Assembly (NCBI GenBank): GCA_009746045.1
Contig: RPFO01000692.1
Coordinates: 1-64,000 of the forward strand
Direction of reading: 5' to 3'
DNA from: Mesostigma viride
Lineage: Eukaryota > Streptophyta > Mesostigmatophyceae > Mesostigmatales > Mesostigmataceae
DNA: 64,000 bases
Part shown: positions 53,701 through 64,000 of the stretch, in pieces
Layout: every line of letters begins with the position of its first letter
How positions within the stretch are numbered: the stretch's first letter is position 1
Position numbers and translations under genes: made by a program
Notes under the pieces: generated by a model
Told to the model about the DNA's origin: nothing
Database searches by the model: none
What the model saw: the letters and a program-made list of their open reading frames with translations, nothing else

Positions 53701-56700
53701 CGAGTGCAAATGGTGGCGGGAAAACACAGAGACACGCCACCATGATGCCACAGCCATTAATGCCACCATTGTCGGCAGCACCCAGTCTGGCGTCCCGACA
53801 CCCCTGGCCAACCCCCACGCTCGAGGTCTACAACGCACTCTTGTCAGGGTACCTGCACGCGGGCGATCTGCGGGCGGGCCTGGCCGTCCTGCGCCGTCTC
53901 CGTGCCGCAGGCATCACACCAGACCTGGTGACGTTCAATAGCATCGCCGTCATCAATGGCCGCGCGGCCAAACGTGCCGCCAGGGGCAAGGGCCGCGGTG
54001 GGTCCAACCGACCCCGGCAACCTGGCATGATGGCAACAGCTGCCTACGGCCCCCAGTCACTGGCGCAGCAACCTACAGGAGCTAAAGCTGCCGACGCGCC
54101 GGCGCTGTCTTTTACTGGTGATGGGGGCGTGAAGCGGACAGGTGGGGCCACCCCGACACTAGGACATGCGTGTGATGAGCCGGAAACAGCCCATAGCCGC
54201 ATGCCTGGTGGAACTGTGGGGTCTTATGACCGCTCCACGGGCACTACTCATGACGCCTCTGGCCGATCTCAACAGGCCTGGCTTTGGGGCGTCGACCAGA
54301 CGGACGATGATGATGACAAGGGGGAGGAGGAGAAGGATGTCGGTGGCATGGGGTCGCGGCCAGGCGTCGCGTTCGGATACGAGTTATTAGACATGATGGA
54401 AGCGGCGGGGGTGGCGCCCGACGGGTCCACGTTTGTCGCCTTGCTGGCGGCCCACGCGGCCGAGAGGGACAGCCAGGGTGCCCTGCAGCTGCTGCAGTGG
54501 ATGCGGCGGAGGGGTCTGCGCGCTGACGTGGCGGCGTACAACACGCTGCTGGGCACGTTTGGGGTCCGCCCGGGGGTGGGGATGGAGATGGGGCGGGGGG
54601 GCGGCGGGGGTGTTGAGATGGGCAGGGACGAAGAGACCGGCCGTTATGGCTCGTCGTCAGGACACGATGGCTCTCATCATGGGGGCAGCAGCTCATCATC
54701 ATCATCATCATCATCTTATCCACGTTTCGCTTCACGATTGTCAGCAAACTCTTCTTCTCTAGAGTCTTCCCACGTCCCATCATCATCGTCATTGTCGTCA
54801 TCGTCGTCGTCGCCGGCCTACCTGGTGGCGGCACGTGCCGAGCTAGGCAAGTGCCTCACCGTGCTGGACCTGATGGGGGTCGACGGCGTGTCACCCGACC
54901 GCATCACGTTCAACACGCTGCTGTCGCGGTGCGCCGATGCGGGGGAGGCGGAGCTCGCTGAGCGACTAATCGGTGAGATGTGGGCGAGGAGCGGGACGAG
55001 TGAGGCGGATGCCAGGAGTCATGTGGCACGGGCGAGGGCGGCGGTTGCTGTGGGGGCGCAGACGAGGGCCAGGGCCAGGGGAAGCGTGCTGGCGCAGGCG
55101 ACGACCCGCGGTGGGGTCATGGGCCAGGCCATGGCCAGGGGTGGGGTCGAGGGCGCGCAGGTGGAACGCGGGAGTGCAGCAGAACGAATGGGGGATTTCG
55201 AGACGCAGGTCCCTCAAGGAGACCAGTCGAGCCCGGGGCTATCCCTTGCCACAGCGAGCGGGGTTGGGCCAGCGGTGGGTTCTGGCAGCCGGCACGATGC
55301 AGAAGCGCAATCGCATGGGAATGGGCACGGGCGGGGCCGTTCGCCCCATGCATCGGATGGCGCTGGCGGGAGCGCTGGCTTGAGGGGAGATGGGAGTCAG
55401 GCTGTGGGAGGAAGCAATGCCTCCGGCGGTGCCCCTAGCCGCAGTTGGCCGATGGCCTCTCCTTCTCCAGGGATGGCAACCCATGGTGAGCGGGGGCAAA
55501 AACCCACACTGCCTGCGCCCGTTCCTGACAGGTTCTCTTTCCGCGCGCTCATGGCGGCGTACCGCGTCGCCGGCCGACCCGAGCAAGCACTGGTGGTAGC
55601 GCAACGCATGGACGCGCTAGACCTGGCCAAGGACACGGTCACCTGCAACGAGCTGCTGCGCTGCTGCCGCCGGGTAGGAGACGTGGCGGCGGCGGAAGCG
55701 GTCATGGATCAGATGCGGCGCGCCGCGGGATTCGGTGACGGGTCGGGTGGCAGCATAAGACCTAGGAGTGCGTTTTCTGCCCATGGTGATGGCGTTCATG
55801 GCATCGGCGACCAGGGTATAGGCAACGCCCCGTGGCCAGAGGGCGGGTACAACCGGAGAGGGGATGCCAGCTCCAGCGCAAGTGGGGGGGATGATGGCTA
55901 CGTGCCGCGCTTGCCCTCTCGTGCCCCGTGGGGGGAGCGAGAGGATGGCGAGGTGGCGGCTGGGGGAGGGAGCGGGCGTGGGCGGATGTTGGACACAGGC
56001 CGACTGGACGAGGAGTTGATAGTGGCTGTGGGTGATGCGGCGGCAGACGTTGAGGCTAATTCTGGTAATGGCAGGATGGGTAGTCATGTGGACAGCGTCA
56101 TAAGAAAGGTACATGAAAGCGGATTTCGATACAGTCCAAGAAGTAGGAAGAGTGGCAAGCAGGGAAGCGAAGACGATGACGATTATGATGATGAAGATGA
56201 TGATGGTCACCATACAAGCCACTATAGCGGCCGTGCGAGCGCGGGCCCGGACCACTCCAGCTACCACCTGATGATGACCATTTACTGCCACGTGGCACGC
56301 TGGGACGACGCGCTGGCTCTGCTTGTCGAGATGTCCGCACGGGGTTTGCACCCGGGGTCGGTCGCGTACAACATCCTGGCGCTGTATGCGGCACGTATGG
56401 GCCAGACGGAGCTGTCCCTGCAAGTGGTCGAGCAGGCGGCAAGGGTGGGCGTGTGGCTGCCCCCGCTCACATACGAGGTGCTCCTGCGCGCGTTTTGCGG
56501 CATGGACTCATCACGAGAGCATCATGCGCGCTTGAGATCACATGACAACGGTGATGTCAGTAGTGTGCCCATGGCCTGGGGGGGGGTGCGCCCCGAGGAA
56601 GGCGTTCGAGAGGGCCACCCAATTGGCGCCCTGGGTGCCGATCCCCAACGACAAATGTCTGGGGATGGACCATTGCGGGCGGACAGGAGCCTGACGAGCG

Positions 56701-56942
56701 CTGGCATGGATGATGCCGAGCACGGGAGTCACCAGGGTGATGCATGGGAGCAAGAGCGCGGATGGTCAGGGTCAGAGTATGCCTCAGAAGGCACGGGGGA
56801 GGGGGCCCACCTCGCGGGGCAGCTGCTGCAGGTGATGGCACGAGCGCCCGGCATGACGAGGCTTAAGCCGCAGCTGGTGCGCCAGCTGAGGGCCCTGGGG
56901 GTGGAGGACAAGGACTTGATGGCCATCGGGGGGGCACTATGA
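47707..56942 (+). CDS. Giant pentatricopeptide-repeat (PPR) protein
   Basis: One uninterrupted frame of about 3,080 codons. The first ATG is 47871; an acceptor CCCCCAG at 47706 suggests an upstream exon, perhaps with the organelle-targeting peptide. Helical PPR units are scattered: around residues 1405-1490 (APDAVTFNTALGMCEK), 1700-1760, 2042-2092 (TPDLVTFNSI), 2225-2290 (APDGSTFVALLAAHA, RADVAAYNTLLGTFG), 2383-2430 (SPDRITFNTLLSRCADAGE), 2613-2676 and 2853-2936 (HPGSVAYNILALYAARMG), with weaker ones near 445 and 1160. Between them lie long Gly/Ser/Gln-rich linkers. PPR proteins bind single-stranded RNA, mostly in plastids or mitochondria, for processing, editing or translation. Length and linkers far exceed usual plant PPR proteins; long linkers are known in algae. 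The gene is very GC-rich, and it is the clearest ordinary nuclear gene in the window. Confidence 0.9.
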
Positions 56943-57104
56943 GAGGGATGCACCGTTTGGTAATGAACCGGTTATTACCAGGCTGGGCTGCACCTGCTTG
57001 GATTCATTAAACGCTTTGCACTTCATTGCAAAGCGTGGACATCCATGGGACGTCTGTTCACAATTTAGTTCATATTTAACTGAGAAATATCAGATTCCTG
57101 ATCA
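56943..57104. terminator. 3' flank of the PPR gene
   Basis: A drop in GC content directly after the stop. GCTTTGCACTTCATTGCAAA (about 57011-57030) forms an inverted repeat TTTGCA..TGCAAA close to the expected 3' end. No AATAAA; green algae often use TGTAA, which is not seen here. Confidence 0.25.
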
Positions 57105-57180
57105 ATTTATCATATTAAAATTATAACATGACTCCGTGGGGAGATCATGTAGCACGTATTCGATTGCTGGTGGGTGGGGG
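57105..57180 (-). mobile_element. Solo LINE 3' end
   Basis: TATTAAAATTATAACATGAC followed by TCCGTGGGGAGATCATGTAG matches the tail and hairpin at 40500 and 63520 on the minus strand. Confidence 0.65.
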
Positions 57181-57249
57181 TGAGCGGAGCCACGCATGCA
57201 ACTTATCATATGAATAAAGTATTTGCGCACAAGTATATGTATCTTGCGC

Positions 57250-57412
57250 GCAGTACTAGTCATAAATAAGAGGCCCCCAGTTCGATTCGGGCCTGGATTC
57301 ATTTGCAGGTCGCGTTTTTCCGCGTTTTCCGCGGACCGGCACGGAACGCAAATGGTTTTCACCTTTGCGGCGTGCCAAATCAGAATAAATAAATAAGTAA
57401 ATTTATTAACAT
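57250..57412 (+). mobile_element. tRNA-derived SINE, second copy
   Basis: CCCAGTTCGATTCGGGCCTG (B box), then ATTTGCAG, GCGTTTTTCCGCGTTTTCCG, AAATGGTTTTCACCTTTGCG, GCGTGCCAAATCAG and an AATAAATAAATAAG tail. The body matches 38785-38960 in reverse. The A-box half is poorly preserved. Confidence 0.75.
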
Positions 57413-57440
57413 CACTGCGCCGTGAATGTGGGCCGCTGCT

Positions 57441-59303
57441 AATATATCAAGGGTTGCCTCCAAGCGGTCCATGCTGCCCACCCGGCGGTCGCTATTCAGG
57501 CCTACTTGGATGATATCTACCTTCTGGGCCCTGTGCCGGACACCACCGCGGCTCTGCTTGCACTGCAGACCGCGGTGGCCGACATCAACCTCCAGTTGAC
57601 CCTGGCCAAGTGCGCGGTGTACTCGCCCCAAGGTGATTGCTCCGGCTTTCCGCCCCAGCTCTTGGGCCGGGACGAGCGCCTCCATGGGTTGGATGTCCTC
57701 GGCGTTCCGGTTGGCGACCCCGCGTTTGTCATCGATGCTCTGCGGGCCGCCCTCGAGGCACGCACTGAGGTACTGCCCTTGATTGCGCGCCTTCATGATT
57801 CGCAGACCAAGGGTCTGCTTCTGTGGTTTTGCGCTCACCCTCGCGTCGTTCACTGGCTCCGGGGCGCTCTTCCGGCTCAGGTCCGGCTGGCCGCCGAGGG
57901 CCACGACGAACGCATCCAGTCGGCCTTGGCGCAGCTGGTCCCGGGCCCCGACCTCCCGCCACATGCTATTCGCATTGCCTCCCTGCCTGCACGGATGGGT
58001 GGCTGCGGTCTGACTCGTGCCGCCCGGCTGGCCCCAGCAGCATTTTTGGGCTCCGTCGCTCAGTCGTGGGCGGAAAGCTGCCGGCTCCTGCCCCTTTTGG
58101 CAACAGCAGCGCCTGACCTCCTGGACCCCAGCAGCCCTTTGCCCTTCGTCACCGCCATCCAGGAGGCCTATGCTGAGATCCAGCAGGCCTGTTCTCCCGT
58201 CCGTGCCGCTCAGGCGGTACAGCGCCACCTCCCTCGCGGCACTCCCTCGGTCGCCTCCGTTCAATCTCCCGCCGCATTCCCTGCTCGCGTCATCGATAAA
58301 CACCAGAAAACCTACGCGGGTATTCTGCACACGGCTGATTGGATTGCTCTTTTCGCGGACCTCAACGCCCAGGGACGTGCGTGGCTGTTCTCGCTTTCCT
58401 TGCGGAGTGTGGGCTCGGCGTACCTTCGTGCTCTTCCCATGGCCCCCCCATTCGCCTTGGCTCCCAGCCACTACTCGGTGGCGCTCCGGCACCAGCTATT
58501 TGCCCCGCAGCCTCTTGTTCCGGCCGGGCGGCCTTGTGGTAGCTGTGGGCAGCCGCTGGATCCCACGGGGACTCACTACCTTGCCTGCATGGGGGGCCAA
58601 CAGAATCAGAATTGGTATTTGTATTTGCACACTGTCCTCCTGACGGTGGTGCTCGCCATGATTCGGTCGGTCTTCCCCCACGCGAACATCCGGTCCGAGG
58701 ATGCGGATGGCGCTGCCTTCTATTCCCCCAACCACCGGCCTGACATCGTGGTGCTGGACTTTGAGGGGGGTGGACGGCATCTGCTTATTGACGTTTCGGT
58801 GGCGCGGCCCTTGGCTCTTAGCCACGTGGCTGGGGCCTCCCTCACGGCAGGTTACACGGCGGACCGGGCGGAGCGGGCCAAGCTCCTGGCCTATGGCGAC
58901 GTCGGGCACCATCGTGTGGTGCCCTTTGTCCTGGAGGAGTTTGGGGCCATGGGGCCCCTGACCTCCGCCTTCTTCAAGGAGTGTTGCCGGCTCCGGGAGG
59001 ACCGGCTGGACCTGGAGGGCCAGCGGGCCCCATGGTCGGCGCGGACCTGGACGTCATATTGGCGTCAGCGCTTGTCGGTGGCGCTGACTCGGGCCATGGC
59101 TGACATCATGCTCCGCCGTACGCGGGCTGATTTTGCGGTGCAGCAGGGCTATTAGGTTCCTCCCGTTAGGCGTTTCCATTGGTCTTATCGTAGTATAGAG
59201 CTTTGACATGGCTCTGTATATAGGTTTATAGCTGGGCGTTTGCTTTGGTTTGAGTGATTTCACTCTGTTGTAAGTAATTATATTTTTTAAAAATATATCA
59301 AGG
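57441..59303 (+). mobile_element. R2-like LINE 3' half with target duplication
   Basis: AATATATCAAGG occurs at 57441-57452 and 59292-59303. The element begins in the middle of the RT and ends in a 3' UTR (TATAGCTGGGCGTTTGCTTT ... TAATTATA). The right flank is the dispersed CAAGGAGACAACCAGCGCAG sequence. A very short copy of the same 3' end abuts the same sequence at 63375-63448. Confidence 0.85.
57453..59155 (+). CDS. LINE RT C-terminus, CCHC finger and restriction-like endonuclease
   Basis: The frame enters at LQAVHAAHPAVAIQAYLDDIYLLG, holding the YLDD catalytic motif, and runs 550 residues. A thumb region follows, then CGSC-x7-THYLAC (C-x2-C-x8-H-x4-C), then RPDIVVLDF...HLLIDVSV, which fits the PD-(D/E)xK-type core of the restriction-like endonuclease of R2/CRE-type LINEs. 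In that group the finger and nuclease lie C-terminal to the RT, as here. The nuclease nicks a defined target and the RT primes from the nick. The N-terminal DNA-binding domain and RT fingers are lost by 5' truncation. The retained part has no stop codons, so the copy is young. The exact clade is not certain. Confidence 0.8.
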
Positions 59304-59372
59304 AGACAACCAGCGCAGGCCAGAAATCGGGAGAATCCGGACCATGGTAGCTCGAGCCTGCCGTTATATAGA
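59301..59372. repeat. Penelope 3'-end repeat
   Basis: CAAGGAGACAACCAGCGCAG, then gccagaaatcgggagaatcc, ggaccatggtagctcgagcc and tgccgttat: the same 70 bp as at 20416-20490. Confidence 0.85.
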
Positions 59373-60012
59373 GTAACGGAACCTTCAACCCGTATTCACA
59401 ACGAGAAGGAGTTAGATCGAGAGAGGGCGCCCTGTAGAGCTAGCTCTTGATCTCACTGGTGCACGAGTGGGCATGGCCACCGAGGGCTCACTCCGCAGCA
59501 TGGTGCTGGGGCGCAACACTGGGGGTGCTATACAACAATGCAATACCATCATAGGTAGACTGACACTTAGCTTATGCTGAGCTTCTGGAGCCGAGACGTG
59601 GACGCTGACGCAGGAGCTGGAGCAGCAACTCAACGGCGCGGTCACCAATCTATGCTACGCAGTGCGCTCAATATTCCATTTAGCATGCACATTAGCCATG
59701 AGGATTTGTGGGCTTATTTCCCATCATGCTTCCCATATTATTAGGCACAGGCGCCTGGGCCTAGCTCCGGGCACCTAGCTCGCACGCACAGCTCAGGTAG
59801 ACACGTAAGATGTCCAGATGGCTCAGCAGGCACCAAGCCCCCCCAACTGCCTGGGCGTTTTGTTCTCATGTATGGCGTGCCCCAGGCCGAGCGCGCGGCC
59901 GGGGCGCCACCCGTGGACTTTCCGGGATAGACTATAGGCATGGATATGTGTTACCCACGTAGTCGCAACGGGATCACGCCCGGACGGCCTCACTGACTGG
60001 TTTGTCTGTAGT
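59373..60012. other. No gene seen
   Basis: Mixed sequence with no conserved frame. It is the left flank of a half-LINE insertion. Confidence 0.3.
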
Positions 60013-60828
60013 ATGGAGCCACTCAAGCTATGTCTTGACGACGACTTGACCCTGGCGCAGCAACAACGGCGACGGGAGCTATGGCCGACCTACCTCCAGC
60101 TCCGGCAGACCAAGGCGGGGCAGCCGGTGTACTGGAAGGGGGCGGCCATCTACGTCGGCCACAAGCCCTGCATGGCAGGCGACCCCCGCGGCCCCAGCGA
60201 CCGTCATGGCGCAGCAACAACGGCGACGGGAGTTATGGCCGACCTACCGGCCTCCAGCTTCGGCAGACGGCGGGGCAGCCGGTGTACTGGAAGGGGGCGT
60301 CCATCTACGTCGGCCACAAGCCCTGGCAGGCGACCCCCGCGGCCCCACTGAGCGACTCCAGACGCCCCAGCTTAGGGGAATACAGCAGCAGTAGTGTAGA
60401 ATAGATAGACCGTGGCCATGTACATGTACGCCTCCTAGAGGCCCTATCCTAGCTAAGCCACGCGCTTTATTTCATCATGTACATGTGTGCCTATGATGAG
60501 CCACACTCCAGATGATGCCTAGCTTTATTTAGTTATGCTGTGCCCATGCAGGGAGTACCTCTCTGCTGAGACGCCATGCCCTAGCTTCTTTGTATAGCTA
60601 TGCTGATCTTCCCCCCCATGACAGGCTCCCCCTTCGCTGGGCATAGCTTGAAGATCATGGGGATGCACGTGCCCTGGTGCACCTAGAGCAAGGGTCCTTT
60701 ACATCCCCACCCTTGCAGGAAGTAGCTTAGGATGTATGATAGGCCATATGCCCCCTCTCAAGGGCTATGTGCTACATATACTCCCAACGGAGTTATGTTA
60801 CAATTCAATTCAATTCAATGGAGCCACT
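60013..60828 (+). mobile_element. 5'-truncated half-LINE, second family
   Basis: ATGGAGCCACT at 60013-60023 and 60818-60828 is the target duplication. It encodes the ORF1 C-terminus (LDDDLTLAQQQRRRELWPTY...GHKP), with an internal tandem duplication of about 155 bp (60056-60170 and 60212-60335), then a 3' UTR, the hairpin CTCC-CAAC-GGAG and an AATTC-repeat tail. Confidence 0.85.
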
Positions 60829-60899
60829 AGCCACGAGCCACAAGGTAGCCATGGCTGACGGCGGAGCTCCGGGCGGAGCTCATAACTTTCACGTTGGGG

Positions 60900-62915
60900 C
60901 ACCAAATTCAGCCGTGAATATTACAATTGCTTCGTCTTTCTAAGCCTCACACGCTGATATAACTTTCCGAAGCTATTAGGCAATATATGGCGAGCACACG
61001 CTCCTCCGCGCAACGCAGCCTGGGGGCTGCGCTCAGCCCTGAAAATACGTCTGCAGCTCCGGCTGCAGCTTCGCCCCCCGGCCCAAAAGGCAGCGGCGCC
61101 AGTAGCACTAGCCAAGCCCTAGTGATCGCCCAGCCCTCCGGGCTTGCCTCGCCCCGGCGCAGCGTCGCCTGAGCCCAAGCGCAGTCGCCCTGCCAAGCCG
61201 AACTTGGACGAGTATGACTTTGACGCCAGCCAGCCCGACTTTTTTTTTTTTTGACAAGCTCACTGACAACCGCATCCTAGCCTGCGTGTTTTTTGGATCG
61301 CACAGGCCTCGCTTATGGAACTGTGCAAGCGGCTTTTCCACCACTGAGGGTCGCCTCGTCAATGCTTTCCAGAGGCGCCCCTACAATTTCGACTCCATCC
61401 TCAAACTCCACCGCCCCCACCTTCAGCAATACTGACCGGCCCTCTTCTCCATCCTTGGACGCTCCATCGAGAAGCTCTGGCCCCACCAGCCCCTCAGGTG
61501 CCACCACCTTGACCGAATCCTCCATCCGCTCACTCCTTAAGGAGGCCCTCGAGCAGCACGTGGCCCCCCTCGCCGCAGATGTGGCGGCCATGGGCAGCAC
61601 GCTGACTGCCGAGCTCCCCCTCCTCTCCACCATCTCCACTGACGTACCACCAACTCCACCCTCCTCGCCTCCTCCACCGCCACCACCCCCACCTCCGACG
61701 CCATCACCACCCAGCTCCGCGACATCGACCAGCGCCTCAAGGCCATTCCGCCATCGCCATCGAGTGCCTGCAAAACACCGCAGCCGGCATCACCGCCCAT
61801 GCAGGCGGTGAAGGACATTGCCGCGGCAAGCCAGCCCCCGCTGGCCCGGCTGGCGCTGGCTCCTCCCACCGGCCAGACAGGTGGGCGGACATGCTTATTA
61901 AGCAACACACCACCTCCACCACCTCCGCCGTCGCGCCGGGCACAGCTCCATGCATGCAGCAGCAGACACTCGACCTCGATCCGCGAGGAGGCCGAGCTCG
62001 CCAAGCGCAGCCTTAACGTCATCGTCAAGAACTTCGGCATGGCGGAAGGAGAGAATTCCGAGAAGCTTGCCCAGGCGTTTGACAGAGAAATCCTTGGTCG
62101 CATGGGTCTTCTTGGTGAGATCAAGCTGGTCGCCGGCACCGCCTTTCCCGCGCGCGGGGTAAGGCCGGGGCGCCCCCGCTTCTTCTCACCTTTAAGACCC
62201 CGGCCGGCGGACAAGATTTCCTTTCTCTGACGCCGCAAGCGGCTCGAGAAGACTCACTTCACCCTGGATGACGACTTGACCCTGGCGCAGCAACAACGGC
62301 GACGGGAGCTATGGCCGACCTACCTCCAGCTCCGGCAGACCAAGGCGGGGCAGCCGGTGTACTGGAAGGGGGCGGCCATCTACGTCGGCCACAAGCCCTG
62401 GTGAGGCGACCCCCGCGGCCCCAGCGACTCCAGACGCCCTAGCTTAGGGGAATACAGCAGTAGTAGTGTAGAATAGTCAGGCCTAGCCACCGTGGCCTTG
62501 TACATGTACGCCTTAGTACTTCAGGCATTATACCAGCCATGATGCATGAGCGTTATTTAGTCATGTACATGATGTGCGCCTCTGATGTGCCACACCCCAG
62601 ATGATGCCCTATCTTTATTTCATTATGCTGTCAGCCCATGCAGAAAGTTACTCTCTGCTGAGAAGCCATGGATGCCCTAGCTCGCCTTTGTATAGCCATG
62701 CTGATCTTTCCCCCTCGATCTGTCGGCGCCCCTAGGTGCCTGAATACAGTGGTGGGCAGGTGCACTTTGTGCACCCAGAGTAGGTGGCACTTTACATAAC
62801 CCCCCCACCTGCAGGAAGTAGCCAAGAGTGTATTAAAAGTCATACTGCCCCTTCTCAGGGCTATATGTGCTACATACTATACTGACCCAACGGAGTTATG
62901 TTCCTAATTAATGGA
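60900..62915 (+). mobile_element. Near-full-length half-LINE, second family, decayed
   Basis: An ORF1 from ATG 60987 to the stop at 62404 in several broken frames, then a 3' UTR parallel to 60360-60817 and an end at CCCAACGGAGTTATG with a short tail. No ORF2 between ORF1 and the 3' end. Exact ends and target duplication were not found. Confidence 0.65.
60987..62404 (+). pseudogene. LINE ORF1, multiply frameshifted
   Basis: The start MASTRSSAQRSLGAALS, a low-complexity N-terminal part, a T10 run at 61242-61251, a Ser/Thr/Pro-rich region, a coiled-coil-like stretch (SSIRSLLKEALEQHVAPLAADVAAM), an RNA-binding part (ELAKRSLNVIVKNFGMAEGE...LLGEIKLV) and the ending TLDDDLTLAQQQRRRELWP...GHKPW. The last two parts parallel the ORF1 at 18258-19618. 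At least four frame changes, so not functional. Confidence 0.65.
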
Positions 62916-63374
62916 GGCAGACGGTTCTTCACAAGGATAGGACAGCAGGTAGTAATGAAGACACCCCCAAGCCAGTGGGGGCTGCACGTGTGACAGTTAG
63001 TTTAGCATTCACAGTGATTCGGGCCGTGGTGCCCACAACCCCGTAACTAGCTCTTAACTAGCTCCATCCACCCATCCCCGTACTAGCTACTGCTCCATCC
63101 ACCCATCCCATCCCATCCCTTCGGCACCAGACTGTACACTAAGGACGTGTGCTCACGTAATGCTGATTACAATCAATTAATTGCACATGTCACCTCCGTC
63201 ACGCAGTCACATTATCTAGTTTAATTTGATGGCATCCAATAATCCCAGGCGGTTATAGGGGTTGTGGGTTATAACCCTGGGAATGCCCCTAAGAACCATC
63301 AGGCTCGATCCGGGAGAGGCCTTTATATTCTCCCAAACAGGCGCCTCCCCGGCCCATACATGCCCATATATACA
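62916..63374. other. No gene seen
   Basis: Contains a short repeat of ctccatccacccatcc near 63060-63120. Otherwise nothing supported. Confidence 0.3.
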
Positions 63375-63495
63375 TGCCTGTATATAGGTTTATAGCTGGG
63401 CGTTTGCTTTGGTTTGAGTGATTTCACTCTGCTGTCAGTAATTATAACAAGGAGACAACCAGCGCAGGCCAGAAATCGGAAGAATCCGGACTTTT
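63375..63495 (+). mobile_element. R2-like LINE 3' tip joined to Penelope 3'-end repeat
   Basis: 63380-63446 equals the last 70 bp of the LINE at 57441-59291 (TATAGCTGGGCGTTTGCTTT...), followed at once by CAAGGAGACAACCAGCGCAG. It is the smallest truncation of the family and has the same right junction as the longer copy. Confidence 0.8.
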
Positions 63496-63504
63496 AATAT
63501 ATAC

Positions 63505-63880
63505 ATGCCCATATTAAAAAATTAAATTAAATTATAACATGTCTCCGTTGGGAGATCATGTAGCACAGATTCCAGGTTGGATGGGTGGTGTGGAGGAAGC
63601 CGCGTAATCGAACTAACCTAACTCTAAGCTATATCTAGTCTAGAAAAGCCTATCTACGCTACTCATCGAAACGGCTCCTCCTTTGGGGGGGAGGCGGCTT
63701 GCCCACAGGGGCTGGCGTGTGCGCCTTGACAATCTTCTTCCACCGCGTCTTGTCCTGCATGGCAGTCCAAAGACGGGAGAGAGAGTGGATGCGGTACTCA
63801 AACTGGGCTGGGACCACTAGGTCGTCGATCCAGCAACATCTGGGTATAGGTCATGGCATGTTTCCCTACCTTTTTAGGAA
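63505..63880 (-). mobile_element. LINE ORF2 C-terminus and 3' end
   Basis: On the minus strand a frame reads ...RRLVVPAQFEYRIHSLSRLW...KTRWKKIVKAHTPAPVGKPPPPP... and stops near 63641, followed by a short 3' UTR, the hairpin CTCC-CAAC-GGAG (seen as CTCCGTTGGGAG on plus) and an AATTT tail. The Arg/Trp/Lys-rich helix followed by Pro fits the end of an L1-type ORF2. It shares the 3' hairpin with the ORF1-only elements and so may represent their enzyme donor. It may extend to the window edge. Confidence 0.55.
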
Positions 63881-64000
63881 TGTTCTTTGGGCCAGGCCAG
63901 GTCAAAATATGCCGCCCTGAGTTGGCCGAGCCGCTGGGGACCGGCCAGACCAAGACATGCCCATATATTCATTGAGAATGATAAATTACGGAGGTGAGAT

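Overview
This window reads as nuclear DNA of a eukaryote, most likely a green alga. It has GT-AG spliced genes, several non-LTR retrotransposon families, a Penelope-like element, a tRNA-derived SINE, an intronless giant pentatricopeptide-repeat (PPR) protein, a plant-type plastid NAD(P)-binding protein and a decayed piece of plastid rpoB. Assignment to green algae is inference; no marker gene names the species.

Layout. (1) About 1-17 kb is a cluster of small, lineage-specific genes: a MYND-finger protein, several proteins with paired C..C..C..H zinc knuckles, and acidic or nuclear-localised proteins. Almost every intergenic space, and two introns of one gene, carry the perfect palindrome CCAACGGCCGTTGG, either singly near gene starts and ends or in 45-46 bp tandem arrays (11.04-11.79 and 13.04-13.57 kb). 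One of these introns also holds 3.1 kb of (CCTTGT)n. A nuclear copy of plastid rpoB lies at 6.0-6.4 kb. (2) 17.5-21.8 kb is retroelement territory: an ORF1-only LINE with target-site duplications and a Penelope-like reverse transcriptase. (3) 23.1-36.2 kb is a single minus-strand gene. Its nine exons can be joined, with every phase agreeing, into a 238-residue TXNDC9-like thioredoxin-fold protein. Most of its introns are filled by tandem repeats, a different one in each. (4) 36.65-37.8 kb holds an unidentified divergent gene. (5) 38.6-40.0 kb is nested mobile DNA. (6) 40.1-43.3 kb is a six-exon minus-strand gene for a plastid-type NmrA-like atypical SDR. (7) 44.1-45.6 kb is a LINE fragment with a 16 bp target duplication. 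(8) 47.7-56.9 kb is the PPR gene. (9) 57.1-64 kb is again retroelement-rich: an R2-like LINE 3' half, ORF1-only LINEs, and the tail of an ORF2.

The long open frames of low complexity in the hexamer satellite, the 13 bp minisatellite and other repeats are artefacts of repeat periodicity and are not annotated as genes. Many genes in the first 17 kb change frame exactly at homopolymer runs, so consensus errors or recent decay must be separated before their products are trusted.

Best candidates for something undescribed: the palindromic, double Myb/MSA-like element associated with one gene cluster and its introns; and the TXNDC9-like gene whose introns each grow their own minisatellite and whose exon edges are partly duplicated.
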